Source of the DNA: a virus
IMG/VR virus record: IMGVR_UViG_3300037010_000300
Location: 1-22,162 of that record
Strand: one strand, 5' to 3'
Length of the DNA stretch: 22,162 bases
The notes under the pieces are model-generated. The model did no database searches. It saw only the letters and a list, made by a program, of their open reading frames with translations, and had not been told where the DNA came from. Positions 13,212-21,051 of this stretch are shown here, in pieces; the stretch's first letter is position 1; each line of letters opens with the position of its first letter. The position numbers were made by a program, and so were the translations under genes.

Positions 13212-14818
13212 TATTTCCCCTGCAAATGCTGTTTGATTGCCGCCGCCCGAGGGTCGTTCGGGTTCGCGTTAGCCCAGTCAAGTGCTTGTTGGTCTTGCGG
13301 GCTGAGTGCTGCTGATTTGCCACCGTTTTGCGATTGCTTAACAAGCGACTCTCGCTGTTGGCGCAGGCTCTTTAAGACGTTTTCGCCTTCCGTTTCGAGT
13401 GCTTTTTGCGCCGCCTCTAACTGACCGAGTGTCATATTGCCCGACAACGTTTTCTCTGCGTCTTTCATAGCTGAAACAGTGACGCCTCTTGCCCCTGTAG
13501 CGCCTTGAAGAACCTTCCCAAACTCTTTTTGCACGCCCTTCAAAAACAGGTCGTAGGTCGTGTAGTCCGGGTCGCCCACGCTGCGCATGCGGTTCAATAG
13601 CGCGTTTACCGGCGTTGCCGGCCCAAGACCATACTTTTTAGCGGCACCCAACAGTCCGCTAAAGTTTGCGTGCAGCGCATCGTATGCAGGCTCAATCGCC
13701 GATAGATTTTTCTGCACTTGCGTCAAAGCGGCGCTGTTTGCTTTAGAAACCGCTGTAGCGTTGGTTTTATCGACCTCTCGTTGCACTTGGACCGGCGCAA
13801 GAGCTTTAGCCTTATCCACCGCCTGATCGACAGCCCCTTGGGCTACGCTGTCGGCAAAACTACTAGGGTCAACGCCGGAAGCTAAAATCGCGCGAACCAT
13901 ATCCGCTGGAGGGCGCACGCCACGCTTCCACAGCTCTATAGCAGCGTCTATCTGTGGTTGCGAATAGGGCACAGGTGCGCCGCCGGCCCCAGGATACCGC
14001 GCGTCAAGGCTTCGCTCGCGCAGCAGCAAGCCCACGGTCTTGAAAAAATCCGTGTCGGCCAACCCTGCGGCACGGATTGCGGCATCAGCCTGCTTTGTTA
14101 GCGTCGGGTTAATCATGCTCATCGTAAGGCCAAGCTCGCGGTCGCTCATGTTTGGATTTGCCTTGAGCAAATTCGCGGCGGTCCGAGCAGCGAGATTAAG
14201 GGGCTGGTTGTTCTGAATGAGCGCCATCATGCGCCCATAAGTTCCGGGCGAGAGCGACGAGCCAGTATCTTGACCTTGTTGCGTAGGCGGCGGGGGCGGA
14301 GTCGATGCGGGCGTTTGCCCCACACCACGCCGCGCCATGTCGAGCAAGACGCTTGCCGCAGCGTTCGGACTCATCTGCTTCGCTTTGAGCGCAGCGGCGA
14401 CTTGATCCGGGGTCGAAATGTGCTCAAACTGCTGCTTCGGGCCGAACGTAGGGACCGACTCTGCGCCCGGTAGCGGCACGGACTGTATGTTTCGAGGCGG
14501 GACAGGGGACGCCTGCGACGTATCTATTGGCGGAAGCGGCTGCTGCGCACTGTCTTGCCCTGGTGCAGGCGCTGGCGCGGAGTCGGATGTGGAGTCGAGC
14601 GTGGAGTTCTGAGCAATGCTTCGGAGCCACCCCCCTGCGCCTTGCGTTGCAGCTAGGTAGTCTTGAAATTTCTGGCTGTCAATCTGACGCGCTAGCGCAC
14701 TGTTCGCCAGTAAGTTGTCGATCTGCTGCTGGTGTTGCCGGTTAACAAGGTCTTGCTGGTTGGCGTCGTAGGCGCCCCTCAGCATGTTGCCAAGCCGCAA
14801 ATAGCTGCCGATGTTCAT
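13211..14818 (-). CDS. Putative internal virion / DNA ejection protein (535 aa)
   Basis: Begins MNIGSYLRLGNMLRGAYDAN after an AAGGAC site. Residues 1-60 are a Gln/Asn-rich helix. A Pro/Ser/Gln linker with a PPPPP run follows (~75-190). The main part is mostly helical, including a long predicted helix VDQAVDKAKALAPVQVQREV and the ESLVKQ region. The end, DQQALDWANANPNDPRAAAI, carries a short motif (NPNDPRA) that I recall at the C-termini of phage injection-type proteins. No catalytic residues recognised, and no lytic transglycosylase motif. Together with its two neighbours it probably forms an ejection assembly; this is inferred from size, composition and position. Confidence 0.65.
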   Translation of the reverse strand: MNIGSYLRLGNMLRGAYDANQQDLVNRQHQQQIDNLLANSALARQIDSQKFQDYLAATQGAGGWLRSIAQNSTLDSTSDSAPAPAPGQDSAQQPLPPIDTSQASPVPPRNIQSVPLPGAESVPTFGPKQQFEHISTPDQVAAALKAKQMSPNAAASVLLDMARRGVGQTPASTPPPPPTQQGQDTGSSLSPGTYGRMMALIQNNQPLNLAARTAANLLKANPNMSDRELGLTMSMINPTLTKQADAAIRAAGLADTDFFKTVGLLLRERSLDARYPGAGGAPVPYSQPQIDAAIELWKRGVRPPADMVRAILASGVDPSSFADSVAQGAVDQAVDKAKALAPVQVQREVDKTNATAVSKANSAALTQVQKNLSAIEPAYDALHANFSGLLGAAKKYGLGPATPVNALLNRMRSVGDPDYTTYDLFLKGVQKEFGKVLQGATGARGVTVSAMKDAEKTLSGNMTLGQLEAAQKALETEGENVLKSLRQQRESLVKQSQNGGKSAALSPQDQQALDWANANPNDPRAAAIKQHLQGK

Positions 14819-14827
14819 TTTTCGTCC

Positions 14828-15805
14828 TTAGCCCATGTAAGCAAGGGGGTCGCCCGACATAGTGGTGCTCCCGTCTGTGCCTCCGCTGCTCCCTCCCAAG
14901 TTATTGAACCAACCGCCAATAGCCTTGCCGATTGGCGCGGCGATTGTTGAGCCAAAACCCTGCGCCGCTTGGTTGAGTTGGTTTTGCTGCCCAAGCTGCG
15001 AACTCGGACTCCCAAGCCCTTGGTAGGCGTTGTAGTCAACAATCTGCTGCTGGATCGGCACGTTGGCCTGCTGGCCCATCTGCCCAAAACTATTCATCAT
15101 TCCGAGCAGCGAGTTTGCCGAGTTCATCTGCATCTGGTAGGGCATCGCCGCAGATTGGTTCATCAAGTTCACCCCTTGCATGCCCATTCTTGACCCCGCC
15201 GTGCCCAGTTGCCCCGCAGATTGATTGAGCGAGCCAATCCCGCGCACCCCGGCTAGTTGCCGGTTCAGTAGGTTGTTCTGCCAGTTTTGGTTGAATAGCT
15301 GGTTTTGCTGCGCTGCGATCTGCGCGCCAGCCCCGCTCATACCCAACCCTCGCGAGGCAAGGTCTGCGTTGACTTGGTTTGCGTTCTGCGATTGTAGGTA
15401 GTTGTAAAGCTGGCTTTGCGGGTCGAAGGCCGACTGGATAAGTTGATCTTCTAACCCCGGAATACGGCCCATTTGGCCGTAAAGCTGGTTCGCCGCGTTG
15501 GCCGCTTGCGCGCCTTGCTGCATCCCATACTGCGCCGCCTGCTGCGCACCGGAAAGAGCTTGGCCGTAGTAGGGGCTGTTGATCGCCCCGTATACGGTGT
15601 TTTGCGCGTCTGGCAACACTTGCTGGTAGGTGTTGTTCCCGCCGATTTGCGGGATCAAATTCAGTTCGTTGCCCGCTGCCACATCCAAGTTTGGCGGAAG
15701 GTACGAACCACCTTGGTAGCCGCCTGACGAACTGTCGCCGCCAAATAGGGCATTTCCAACAACGCCCCCAATAAGTGGCCCCGCGATTGCGCCGATAATA
15801 GGCAT
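14828..15805 (-). CDS. Putative ejection protein, Gly-zipper and Gln/Asn-rich (325 aa)
   Basis: AAGGAG with a 7-nt spacer precedes the ATG. The first ~23 residues (PIIGAIAGPLIGGVVGNAL) are a glycine-zipper-like hydrophobic segment able to enter membranes. Most of the rest is unusually rich in Gln, Asn, Ala and Gly (QQNQLFNQNWQNNLLNRQL and similar), with a second hydrophobic glycine stretch near residue 285 (STIAAPIGKAIGGWF). Such composition is common in podoviral proteins that leave the head with the DNA and form part of a trans-envelope channel. No enzyme motif. The gap to the next gene is 9 nt. Role inferred from composition and context. Confidence 0.65.
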   Translation of the reverse strand: MPIIGAIAGPLIGGVVGNALFGGDSSSGGYQGGSYLPPNLDVAAGNELNLIPQIGGNNTYQQVLPDAQNTVYGAINSPYYGQALSGAQQAAQYGMQQGAQAANAANQLYGQMGRIPGLEDQLIQSAFDPQSQLYNYLQSQNANQVNADLASRGLGMSGAGAQIAAQQNQLFNQNWQNNLLNRQLAGVRGIGSLNQSAGQLGTAGSRMGMQGVNLMNQSAAMPYQMQMNSANSLLGMMNSFGQMGQQANVPIQQQIVDYNAYQGLGSPSSQLGQQNQLNQAAQGFGSTIAAPIGKAIGGWFNNLGGSSGGTDGSTTMSGDPLAYMG

Positions 15806-15823
15806 GTCAGTCTCCTTGTCCGA

Positions 15824-16147
15824 TTATTTCTGGATGACGACTTCGTCAACCTTGGCAGGGTCGGTTTCGTCCGTGGCGTGAATACAAAACCAAACAGAAT
15901 CTTCGAGCGCCATGATGCCGTGAGAAACCCCCGCGCGGATGGTCACGGCAACCGGGGCGCGATACAGTTGCCGTCCTTCGGGCGTCTCCAGCACTACCGC
16001 GCCCTGCGCTAAAATGCTCAAGTGGTCATACTTGTGCTTGTGCGTCAACGCAATTGCCCCTTTCGGTAGGAGCATCTGCTTTGCGTAGACCCCCGACGAA
16101 AAGTGATGGATCGTGTCCCTATCGATTTGTTCTTTGAGTGAGATCAT
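15824..16147 (-). CDS. Cupin-fold protein (107 aa)
   Basis: The start MISLKEQIDR is at 16147, overlapping the holin stop (ATGA) with ACGGAG upstream; the longer frame to 16270 is a holin shadow. The cupin core shows a HKHKYDHLSIL stretch with several possible metal-binding His residues, a G-V-V strand pair (QGAVVLETPEGRQLY), and a late His (AGVSHGIMAL), plus FCIHATDE. The whole protein is a single small cupin domain. Cupins may bind metal, sugars or catalyse diverse reactions; the substrate cannot be told. It sits between holin and ejection-protein genes in the late operon, so a virion or lysis-associated role is likely but unproven. Confidence 0.85.
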   Translation of the reverse strand: MISLKEQIDRDTIHHFSSGVYAKQMLLPKGAIALTHKHKYDHLSILAQGAVVLETPEGRQLYRAPVAVTIRAGVSHGIMALEDSVWFCIHATDETDPAKVDEVVIQK

Positions 16148-16656
16148 GGTTTCAAGCTCCGTGCGATTTTTTCTCCAGACCTGCCCACAATATACCCGCC
16201 TACGCCGATTTTTAACAGCGCCCACATGTCGGGCGGCAGCGTCAAGGGCGGTTCGGTCACTCCAAACCATTGCGCAACAGGCAACACAAGGTAGTTCACA
16301 ACGATGATCGCTGTAAACGACAACATCAGGATAGGCCGCCAGTTCGCCGCGAGCCAGGACTCTGACTTCGCTTCTGCCTGAATATCGCCCGCTTGGGCGT
16401 TGACGACCGCGGCCTCATAATCCAGATTCATCTTGGCGAGGACTTCTTCGTGCTCCGCCTGAAGTTGAATGATTTTGGCCGCGTTGGTCGGGTCTGCGGC
16501 GATGGCGGCGTTCACTGACGCGGGGTCATTGTTCGTCCCAAGCGCCGAAGCGATCAGGCTGCCCACTACGGCACCCGCAGGGCCGCCAAGCGCCGTGCCG
16601 AGAATCGGCGCAACGCGGCCAACTGCGCGTCCAACATCTGCCCATGTTAGGCTCAT
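16144..16656 (-). CDS. Three-TM holin
   Basis: 170 aa from MSLTWADVG at 16656 (AGGAG with a 7-nt spacer). A glycine-rich hydrophobic N-terminal segment (~16-40, ILGTALGGPAGAVVGSLIAS), a charged helical middle (QAEHEEVLAKMNLDYEAAVV), then TM segments at 108-131 (ILMLSFTAIIVVNYLVLPVA) and 143-159 (DMWALLKIGVGGYIVGR). This layout, with WRPI before TM2 and GGYIVGRSGEKI at the end, matches the 3-TM holin family known from phages and gene transfer agents. It would form lesions in the inner membrane to release the endolysin. It directly follows the endolysin with a 4-nt overlap. No spanin genes are recognised in the window. Confidence 0.88.
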   Translation of the reverse strand: MSLTWADVGRAVGRVAPILGTALGGPAGAVVGSLIASALGTNNDPASVNAAIAADPTNAAKIIQLQAEHEEVLAKMNLDYEAAVVNAQAGDIQAEAKSESWLAANWRPILMLSFTAIIVVNYLVLPVAQWFGVTEPPLTLPPDMWALLKIGVGGYIVGRSGEKIARSLKP

Positions 16657-17138
16657 CGTTGCGCTCCTAGTAAAAGATTGCGTGCAATCCGGTTCGCCCA
16701 CCCACGCCCGAATGTCTGCCACGAACTAAGCGACGTCAAGTAACTTAGCCGGTAGCTATTGAACCGCATGACGACTTGCAACGGGTCGGCAGCGCTCACG
16801 GCGGCAATCGTTACAGGGCCAATGATGCCGTCCTCCGGCACGCCGACTGCTTTTTGTAGCCATAGGGCTGGCTGGCCGCCATTATACGCCGCATCAAACA
16901 CTTGGAACGCAATGCGCGGATCGAAGCTATCGCACGAGTAGGTGTCCCAGTATTTCGCCTTGGCGATAGCCTTCGCCGTTTCCAACGGCAAATCCTTCAT
17001 CGCGCCCGTGTATCCATACGCACGCGCCACGCGCTGCGTGATGCCCCACATCGTCTCACCGCCAGGGTCGGCTAGGTTGTTGCTGTAGCCCCCCTCATTG
17101 CCGATGAGGGCGGTAAACGCATCGTCGAAGGTTGACAT
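16653..17138 (-). CDS. Endolysin, glycoside hydrolase family 108 (N-acetylmuramidase)
   Basis: 161 aa from MSTFDDAF at 17138; the earlier in-frame ATG at 17201 has no good support. The catalytic Glu is E15 in NEGGYSNNLADPGGETMWGI, the GH108 signature. The C-terminal part, LQKAVGVPEDGIIGPVTIAA, is the peptidoglycan-binding/helical region usual for the family. It cleaves the glycan backbone of peptidoglycan. It has no signal peptide or signal-arrest segment, so it should depend on the adjacent holin for access to the wall. GGAA precedes the start, and the gap to the upstream gene is 1 nt. Confidence 0.93.
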   Translation of the reverse strand: MSTFDDAFTALIGNEGGYSNNLADPGGETMWGITQRVARAYGYTGAMKDLPLETAKAIAKAKYWDTYSCDSFDPRIAFQVFDAAYNGGQPALWLQKAVGVPEDGIIGPVTIAAVSAADPLQVVMRFNSYRLSYLTSLSSWQTFGRGWANRIARNLLLGAQR

Positions 17139-17139
17139 A

Positions 17140-18486
17140 TCAGTTCCAAATAAAAACGAGCGCCGCTGGAAACGGCTCGCCCTCATCGACTCCACTACCA
17201 AGCCCTACAATTCCAGAGTCTTGCGGCAAGCCGCCTTGCGTGCCTTTTGCATACGCTGCGCCGTCCAGCAACGACAACAGTGTTTGGCTCCCACGCTGAA
17301 CAGTGACGTTTGGCGAAATTGATACTGTCAGCATGTCGCCAGCAACGACAGGCAACTGTTGCCGTGACGTTTGCCGCCCTGCTGCACCATAAGGCGAGCC
17401 GCCCGCAGCCGTTGCGCTTACGAGAAAGTAATTTGAATACGGTGGAACGGTGAACGTGCTGGACTGCGTATAAACCGCTATGTTCGCTTGCGGCGGTGGC
17501 GACGACGTGTAGAACTGCGGTGTCGCAGCTTGTTGCGCAGCGTATAAGTATGCCGCGTTCAGCGTGCTGTAGCCGGAGCTGATGGACGCAATTTGAACGT
17601 CAGCGCCATTAACTTGTACCGCCGTAATAACAATAGGCTGACTAGTAACAACCAGCGCGACCTGAGCGTCTGCGGCGTCAGCCTGAGCAGCCTGGGCGGA
17701 TACAGGCAGCGTGCCGGACGCAACCTGCGTGTCTGCGGTGTCAGCCTGAGCAGCCTGGGCGGATACGGGCAGCGTGCCGGACGCAACCTGCGTGTCTGCG
17801 GTGTCAGCCTGAGCGGCCTGGGCGGATACAGGCGGCGTGCCGGACGCAACCTGCGTGTCTGCGGCGTCAGCCTGAGCAGCCTGGGCGGATACAGGCAGCG
17901 TGCCGGACGCAACCTGCGTGTCTGCGGTGTCAACCTGAGCAGCCTGGGCGACGACAGTCAGCGTGCCGGTCGCGGCCTGAACGTCTGCGGCATCAGCCTG
18001 AGCAGCCTGGACAACGACAGTCAGCGTGCCGGACGCGGCCTGCGTGTCTGCGGCATCAGCCTGAGCAGCCTGGACGACGACAGTCAGCGTGCCTGACGCG
18101 GCCTGAGCGTCTGCGGCGTCAGTCTGGGCGGCCTGGGCGACGACAGTCAGCGTGCCGGACGCGGCCTGCGTGTCTGCGGCGTCAGTCTGGGCGGCCTGGG
18201 CGGCTGCGGGTATTGTGCCGGACGCGGCCTGCGTGTCTGCGGCGTCAGTCTGGGCGGCCTGGGCGGCTGCGGGTATTGTGCCGGACGCGGCCTGAGCGTC
18301 TGCGGCGTCAACCTGGGCAGCGGTTGCGGAAACGCCGCTGCCGGCCGCGCCGAATATCCACGCACCCCAAACCTGCGCCTCGGTTTTGTCCAGGTCGCCC
18401 CAGTCAATGCGCGCGTAGGTCTGCGCAGCGCTGCGTTTGATGTACCGCGCATTGAGCCAGCCGTTGATCTGCGCGGCAGCGGTCAT
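17140..18486 (-). CDS. Repeat-containing tail/fibre-like protein (448 aa)
   Basis: Three regions. Residues 1-54 (INGWLNARYIKRSAAQTYAR) look like a virion-anchoring domain. Residues 55-285 are eleven 21-residue repeats of the form QAAQxDAADxQxASGTxxxx; the last copy has decayed. The C-terminal ~140 residues (STFTVPPYSNYFLVSATAAG, then AGDMLTVSISPN and GGLPQDSG) resemble the Gly-rich beta domains at the tips of phage fibres. The most likely role is an elongated tail or head fibre for host contact. Repeat sub-types are grouped along the array (IPAAA, LTVVA/V, LPVSA), a sign of local duplication. No trimerisation or enzyme motif recognised. Confidence 0.7.
   Translation of the reverse strand: MTAAAQINGWLNARYIKRSAAQTYARIDWGDLDKTEAQVWGAWIFGAAGSGVSATAAQVDAADAQAASGTIPAAAQAAQTDAADTQAASGTIPAAAQAAQTDAADTQAASGTLTVVAQAAQTDAADAQAASGTLTVVVQAAQADAADTQAASGTLTVVVQAAQADAADVQAATGTLTVVAQAAQVDTADTQVASGTLPVSAQAAQADAADTQVASGTPPVSAQAAQADTADTQVASGTLPVSAQAAQADTADTQVASGTLPVSAQAAQADAADAQVALVVTSQPIVITAVQVNGADVQIASISSGYSTLNAAYLYAAQQAATPQFYTSSPPPQANIAVYTQSSTFTVPPYSNYFLVSATAAGGSPYGAAGRQTSRQQLPVVAGDMLTVSISPNVTVQRGSQTLLSLLDGAAYAKGTQGGLPQDSGIVGLGSGVDEGEPFPAALVFIWN
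17632..18324 (-). repeat. 63-bp coding tandem repeat, 11 units
   Basis: Adjacent copies start exactly 63 bp apart (for example GTGCCGGACG at 17711 and 17774 on the plus strand). 63 is a multiple of three, so gain or loss of units keeps the frame. Neighbouring units are most alike, and the unit nearest the 3' end of the gene is degenerate. Confidence 0.9.
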
Positions 18487-18489
18487 GGA

Positions 18490-19296
18490 TTACCCTTGCG
18501 AATACACAACGTGCCCACTGATGTTGCTTGCCGTCGTGGTAGACGGCACGAACAGCAAAAACGGCACGCTCCCGTCATACATGCGCGGCATCCCGGAGGT
18601 GATTGCATCGATGGCGGCGGGGACGTTGGCAGACGTGATTTCCAACCGCGCAATCTCGCGGTAAGCAACCAGCGATGCGGCCCCCGAAGTCCAGGTTGCA
18701 GAGAGTGTGAAAGTCTGCACCGATTGCACTCCGGTATCGCCAGCAGCCAAGCCCATCGGATAAAACGCCCCGATGGCGGACGATGCTACGCCGGTCAGGA
18801 TGCCTGTGCCTGTCTGACCAGCCGTGCCAGCCGGATTGGTGTAGCTCATCGTGAATACGGGCGTGCCTGATCCGGTCGCCGTCGTGACCTCAAGGCCGAT
18901 CAGAACCTGATTGCCGCTGGTGGCACCGTTGGCATCGCGCGCGGGCCACGCCACCGAGTTTACGTTCTGCGCGGTCGTTGCGGTCAGGTTCAAGCCTGAA
19001 TTGTGCCAAAGCCGGTCGCACAAGATGAGCGTGCCAGCGACGGATGCCTGGGCCTGAAACCTCGCCAGATTGATGTTCTTGCTGGCTACGGCAGCGGGGA
19101 ATGGGATTTGACCGCCATAGCTGGTGAGAGCAACGCCCGACATGCTAGTAGACGGCGCAACAGCCGCCCCAGGCGCGCCTGCGAGGTAGAACAAGCTCTG
19201 CGGTCGTCCAGCGACCAGCGTGGGCGTGGCGGCCTTGACGATGGACGCGGGCGGCTGCATCCCCGCGAGCAGTTGGTCGAGCGTGGTGATTGCCAT
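18490..19296 (-). CDS. Virion structural protein, unassigned (268 aa)
   Basis: Starts MAITTLDQLLAGMQPPASIV. It is rich in Ala, Thr, Ser and Gly, with alternating beta-strand patterns throughout (FTMSYTNPAGTAGQTGTGIL, then QTFTLSATWTSGAASLV). There is no signal peptide, membrane segment or enzyme motif. The N-terminal TPTLVAGRPQSLFYLAGAPG resembles, from memory, a common phage structural protein start. It lies 3 nt downstream-side of the repeat protein and shares its transcript with tail-type genes, so a tail or head surface protein is the likely role. Exact location in the virion cannot be told. Confidence 0.65.
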   Translation of the reverse strand: MAITTLDQLLAGMQPPASIVKAATPTLVAGRPQSLFYLAGAPGAAVAPSTSMSGVALTSYGGQIPFPAAVASKNINLARFQAQASVAGTLILCDRLWHNSGLNLTATTAQNVNSVAWPARDANGATSGNQVLIGLEVTTATGSGTPVFTMSYTNPAGTAGQTGTGILTGVASSAIGAFYPMGLAAGDTGVQSVQTFTLSATWTSGAASLVAYREIARLEITSANVPAAIDAITSGMPRMYDGSVPFLLFVPSTTTASNISGHVVYSQG

Positions 19297-19308
19297 AACC
19301 GGCCCCGA

Positions 19309-19707
19309 TTACGCACCGTAAGCCGTAATTGTCCAGCTTGTAACGCTGACCGGTTGGCCTGACGTGATGGATGTCGTAGTCAGGTTCAAATCCGCGCCGC
19401 TGGTGCCACAAACGCCTTGGCTGACGCACGTTGTGCCCGCTGCAGAAGTGCAAAGACGATAGTAACCTGCGGTGCCAGACGCGGAGGCGTTTGTGGTTGT
19501 AAACGTATTGAACGTCAGAACGCCATTCGACACCGTTCCCGGTGTTGACGACATAGGTAACGACGCGAGCAGTGTGCCTGTGGCAGCCGTTGCGCAGTTA
19601 GCTGGCGGCGAGCCAGTGTAGATCAGCAGATAGCCTGTAGACCCCAATTGCGTGACCAAATCGGTCATGGCATTGGTGCGGTGTGTGGTTGAGTATTGAA
19701 CGGCCAT
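19309..19707 (-). CDS. Virion structural protein, unassigned (132 aa)
   Basis: ATG 19707 with AGGAG upstream. Begins MAVQYSTTHRTNAMTDLVTQ and continues with LLIYTGSPPANCATAATGTLL, a pattern I recall in small conserved phage structural proteins. Thr/Ser/Gly-rich beta protein with four Cys residues, which could form disulphides in the virion. No enzyme motif. Position between the beta-barrel gene and other virion genes supports a structural role; the specific function is unknown. Confidence 0.65.
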   Translation of the reverse strand: MAVQYSTTHRTNAMTDLVTQLGSTGYLLIYTGSPPANCATAATGTLLASLPMSSTPGTVSNGVLTFNTFTTTNASASGTAGYYRLCTSAAGTTCVSQGVCGTSGADLNLTTTSITSGQPVSVTSWTITAYGA

Positions 19708-19735
19708 GTTAGCTCCTAGTTGTTGCGCCCGTGAA

Positions 19736-20428
19736 TCAGAACGAGTAAAGGATCATGAGGACAGTTTGCCCCTTCCAAAGGGGAGGCCAGGGGTCGTTGC
19801 CGTGGCCTTTGAAGCCGTGCTTGTCGCTATAGTAAGACAAAGCAACGGAAACCTGCTTATGCCTAAGGGTTAGCCCCACCATGTGCCCAAGCGCCCATTG
19901 TGACTGGCTAACATTGATCGGCGAAATTGGCCCGGTTTGCGCAAACGCGCCGGGCGGGGTTTCTGCCGAGGGATACCAGTTTGGGACTGCAAGTCTCCAT
20001 GTAGAGTGGTAGAGGAACGGCCCTGCCTGCACACCGAATTGCCACTCCCCTCGCGTATGCGCCTGAAGGGTTGCAGCAATGCCATAGACCGAGCCAGACC
20101 CCATGTAATGCGCCAAGGGAAGCGTGTTGCCTCGGTAGCCTGAGCCAGAATAATTCGCATCGTTCGGCGTATCCCATGAGTCGACGGAGTAAGACCCGAG
20201 GGGTACAACATCAACGTGCCAAGCAACGTTTGGTGTCAGGTCGTCCGTCACGCCGACCAGGAACACAGGCGAGCGCAGGTCAAGGGAGTGCGGGAAACCT
20301 TCTTGATACCAAACCCCATTTTCCTGCGGGGTGGCGCGCGCAGCCCCTGCGCCAACTTCAACGTCGACGGCGTGTGCAGCCACCGAGGCCAGCAACAAAG
20401 CGAAGGCAACAGAGAGCAACTTGGTCAT
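19736..20428 (-). CDS. Secreted outer-membrane beta-barrel-like protein (230 aa)
   Basis: The N-terminus MTKLLSVAFALLLASVAAHA is a classic signal peptide, with a likely signal peptidase I cut after AHA (residue 20). The mature part alternates polar and hydrophobic residues in many strands (VSVALSYYSDKHGF, SVYGIAATLQAHTR, EWQFGVQAGPFLYHS) separated by Gly/Pro/Asp turns. The last strand ends VLMILYSF: a C-terminal Phe after alternating aromatics is the usual BAM recognition signal of Gram-negative outer-membrane proteins. I infer insertion in the host outer membrane, perhaps to alter surface properties, block superinfection or aid lysis. No lipase or protease active-site motif is obvious. It is late-expressed by position. 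Confidence 0.75.
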   Translation of the reverse strand: MTKLLSVAFALLLASVAAHAVDVEVGAGAARATPQENGVWYQEGFPHSLDLRSPVFLVGVTDDLTPNVAWHVDVVPLGSYSVDSWDTPNDANYSGSGYRGNTLPLAHYMGSGSVYGIAATLQAHTRGEWQFGVQAGPFLYHSTWRLAVPNWYPSAETPPGAFAQTGPISPINVSQSQWALGHMVGLTLRHKQVSVALSYYSDKHGFKGHGNDPWPPLWKGQTVLMILYSF

Positions 20429-20430
20429 AG

Positions 20431-21051
20431 CTAACGCCCTAACAGCAGCGTTTGGGTCAACATAGACTCGACTTGCTTGAAGTCTTGTGTTTGTTGTGCA
20501 AGCGCAAGCTGCGTGCCCACCTTGCGGATATGCGGCAGAATTTTAGCCGAAAAGTCTGGGTGCTGGCGCATAGTGGCGATCTGGTCGTAGCTAATGCCGA
20601 TTGCATTAGCGAGCAGCATGTTCTCGGCGCGGGACTTTAGTTCTTCGGCCCACTCGTCTCGCTGCATGGCCTGCTCCATCTTGAGGATGTCAGCGTCCCA
20701 GTGTTTGCACATGGGTTTGAGTTCTTCGAGCATGGCGTTGATCTCTTGCAGTTCTCGCTTTGCGCCCTCCAGGTTAAGCTCAAAGTTCTTGCGCGCCGCC
20801 TTCAGCTTAATGAGTTCAGCCTGGGCACGCAAACGATCTGCTTCAGATGCGGCGGAAGCGGCCTTCTCTTGCAACTCCATCTCGCTCGCTTTTTGCTCAA
20901 GGAGACTTGCTTCGCCTGCTGCTACGTCCATTTCAACTTGTTCGCCTTGCGCGTACAAAAGGCAGAACGCTGCATCTGGCGTGTGGCAAGACCCGACAAG
21001 GAAATGCCGAAGGGCGAAAGAAGAGTGCTTCCGATGATTGTTGACGATCAT
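20431..21051 (-). CDS. Coiled-coil phage protein (206 aa)
   Basis: Starts at ATG 21051, which overlaps the stop of the kelch-like gene by 1 nt (TAATG), suggesting reinitiation. The first ~40 residues are basic then mixed (MIVNNHRKHSSFALRHFLVG, with a CHTPDAAFC pair). Residues ~42-135 are almost continuous heptad-type helix (EQKASEMELQEKAASAASEA and following), and the C-terminal ~60 residues are helical with SYDQIATMRQHPDF. No membrane segment, so it is not a spanin. A chaperone or scaffold-like virion assembly role is possible; function unknown. Confidence 0.7.
   Translation of the reverse strand: MIVNNHRKHSSFALRHFLVGSCHTPDAAFCLLYAQGEQVEMDVAAGEASLLEQKASEMELQEKAASAASEADRLRAQAELIKLKAARKNFELNLEGAKRELQEINAMLEELKPMCKHWDADILKMEQAMQRDEWAEELKSRAENMLLANAIGISYDQIATMRQHPDFSAKILPHIRKVGTQLALAQQTQDFKQVESMLTQTLLLGR

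Noticed and set aside
17593-18096. Open frames on the plus strand and in another minus frame across the 63-bp repeats
   Set aside because: A repeat whose length is a multiple of three keeps any stop-free frame open; these frames give Arg/Cys- or Pro/Arg-rich repeats without start signals.
17632-18324. CRISPR array
   Set aside because: Repeats are directly tandem, coding, with no unique spacers and no cas genes; the Cas4-like nuclease at 2811 belongs to the replication operon.
20431-21051. Coiled-coil protein as an i-spanin (Rz)
   Set aside because: No N-terminal membrane anchor, and no nested lipoprotein gene is visible; it is also far from the holin/endolysin pair.
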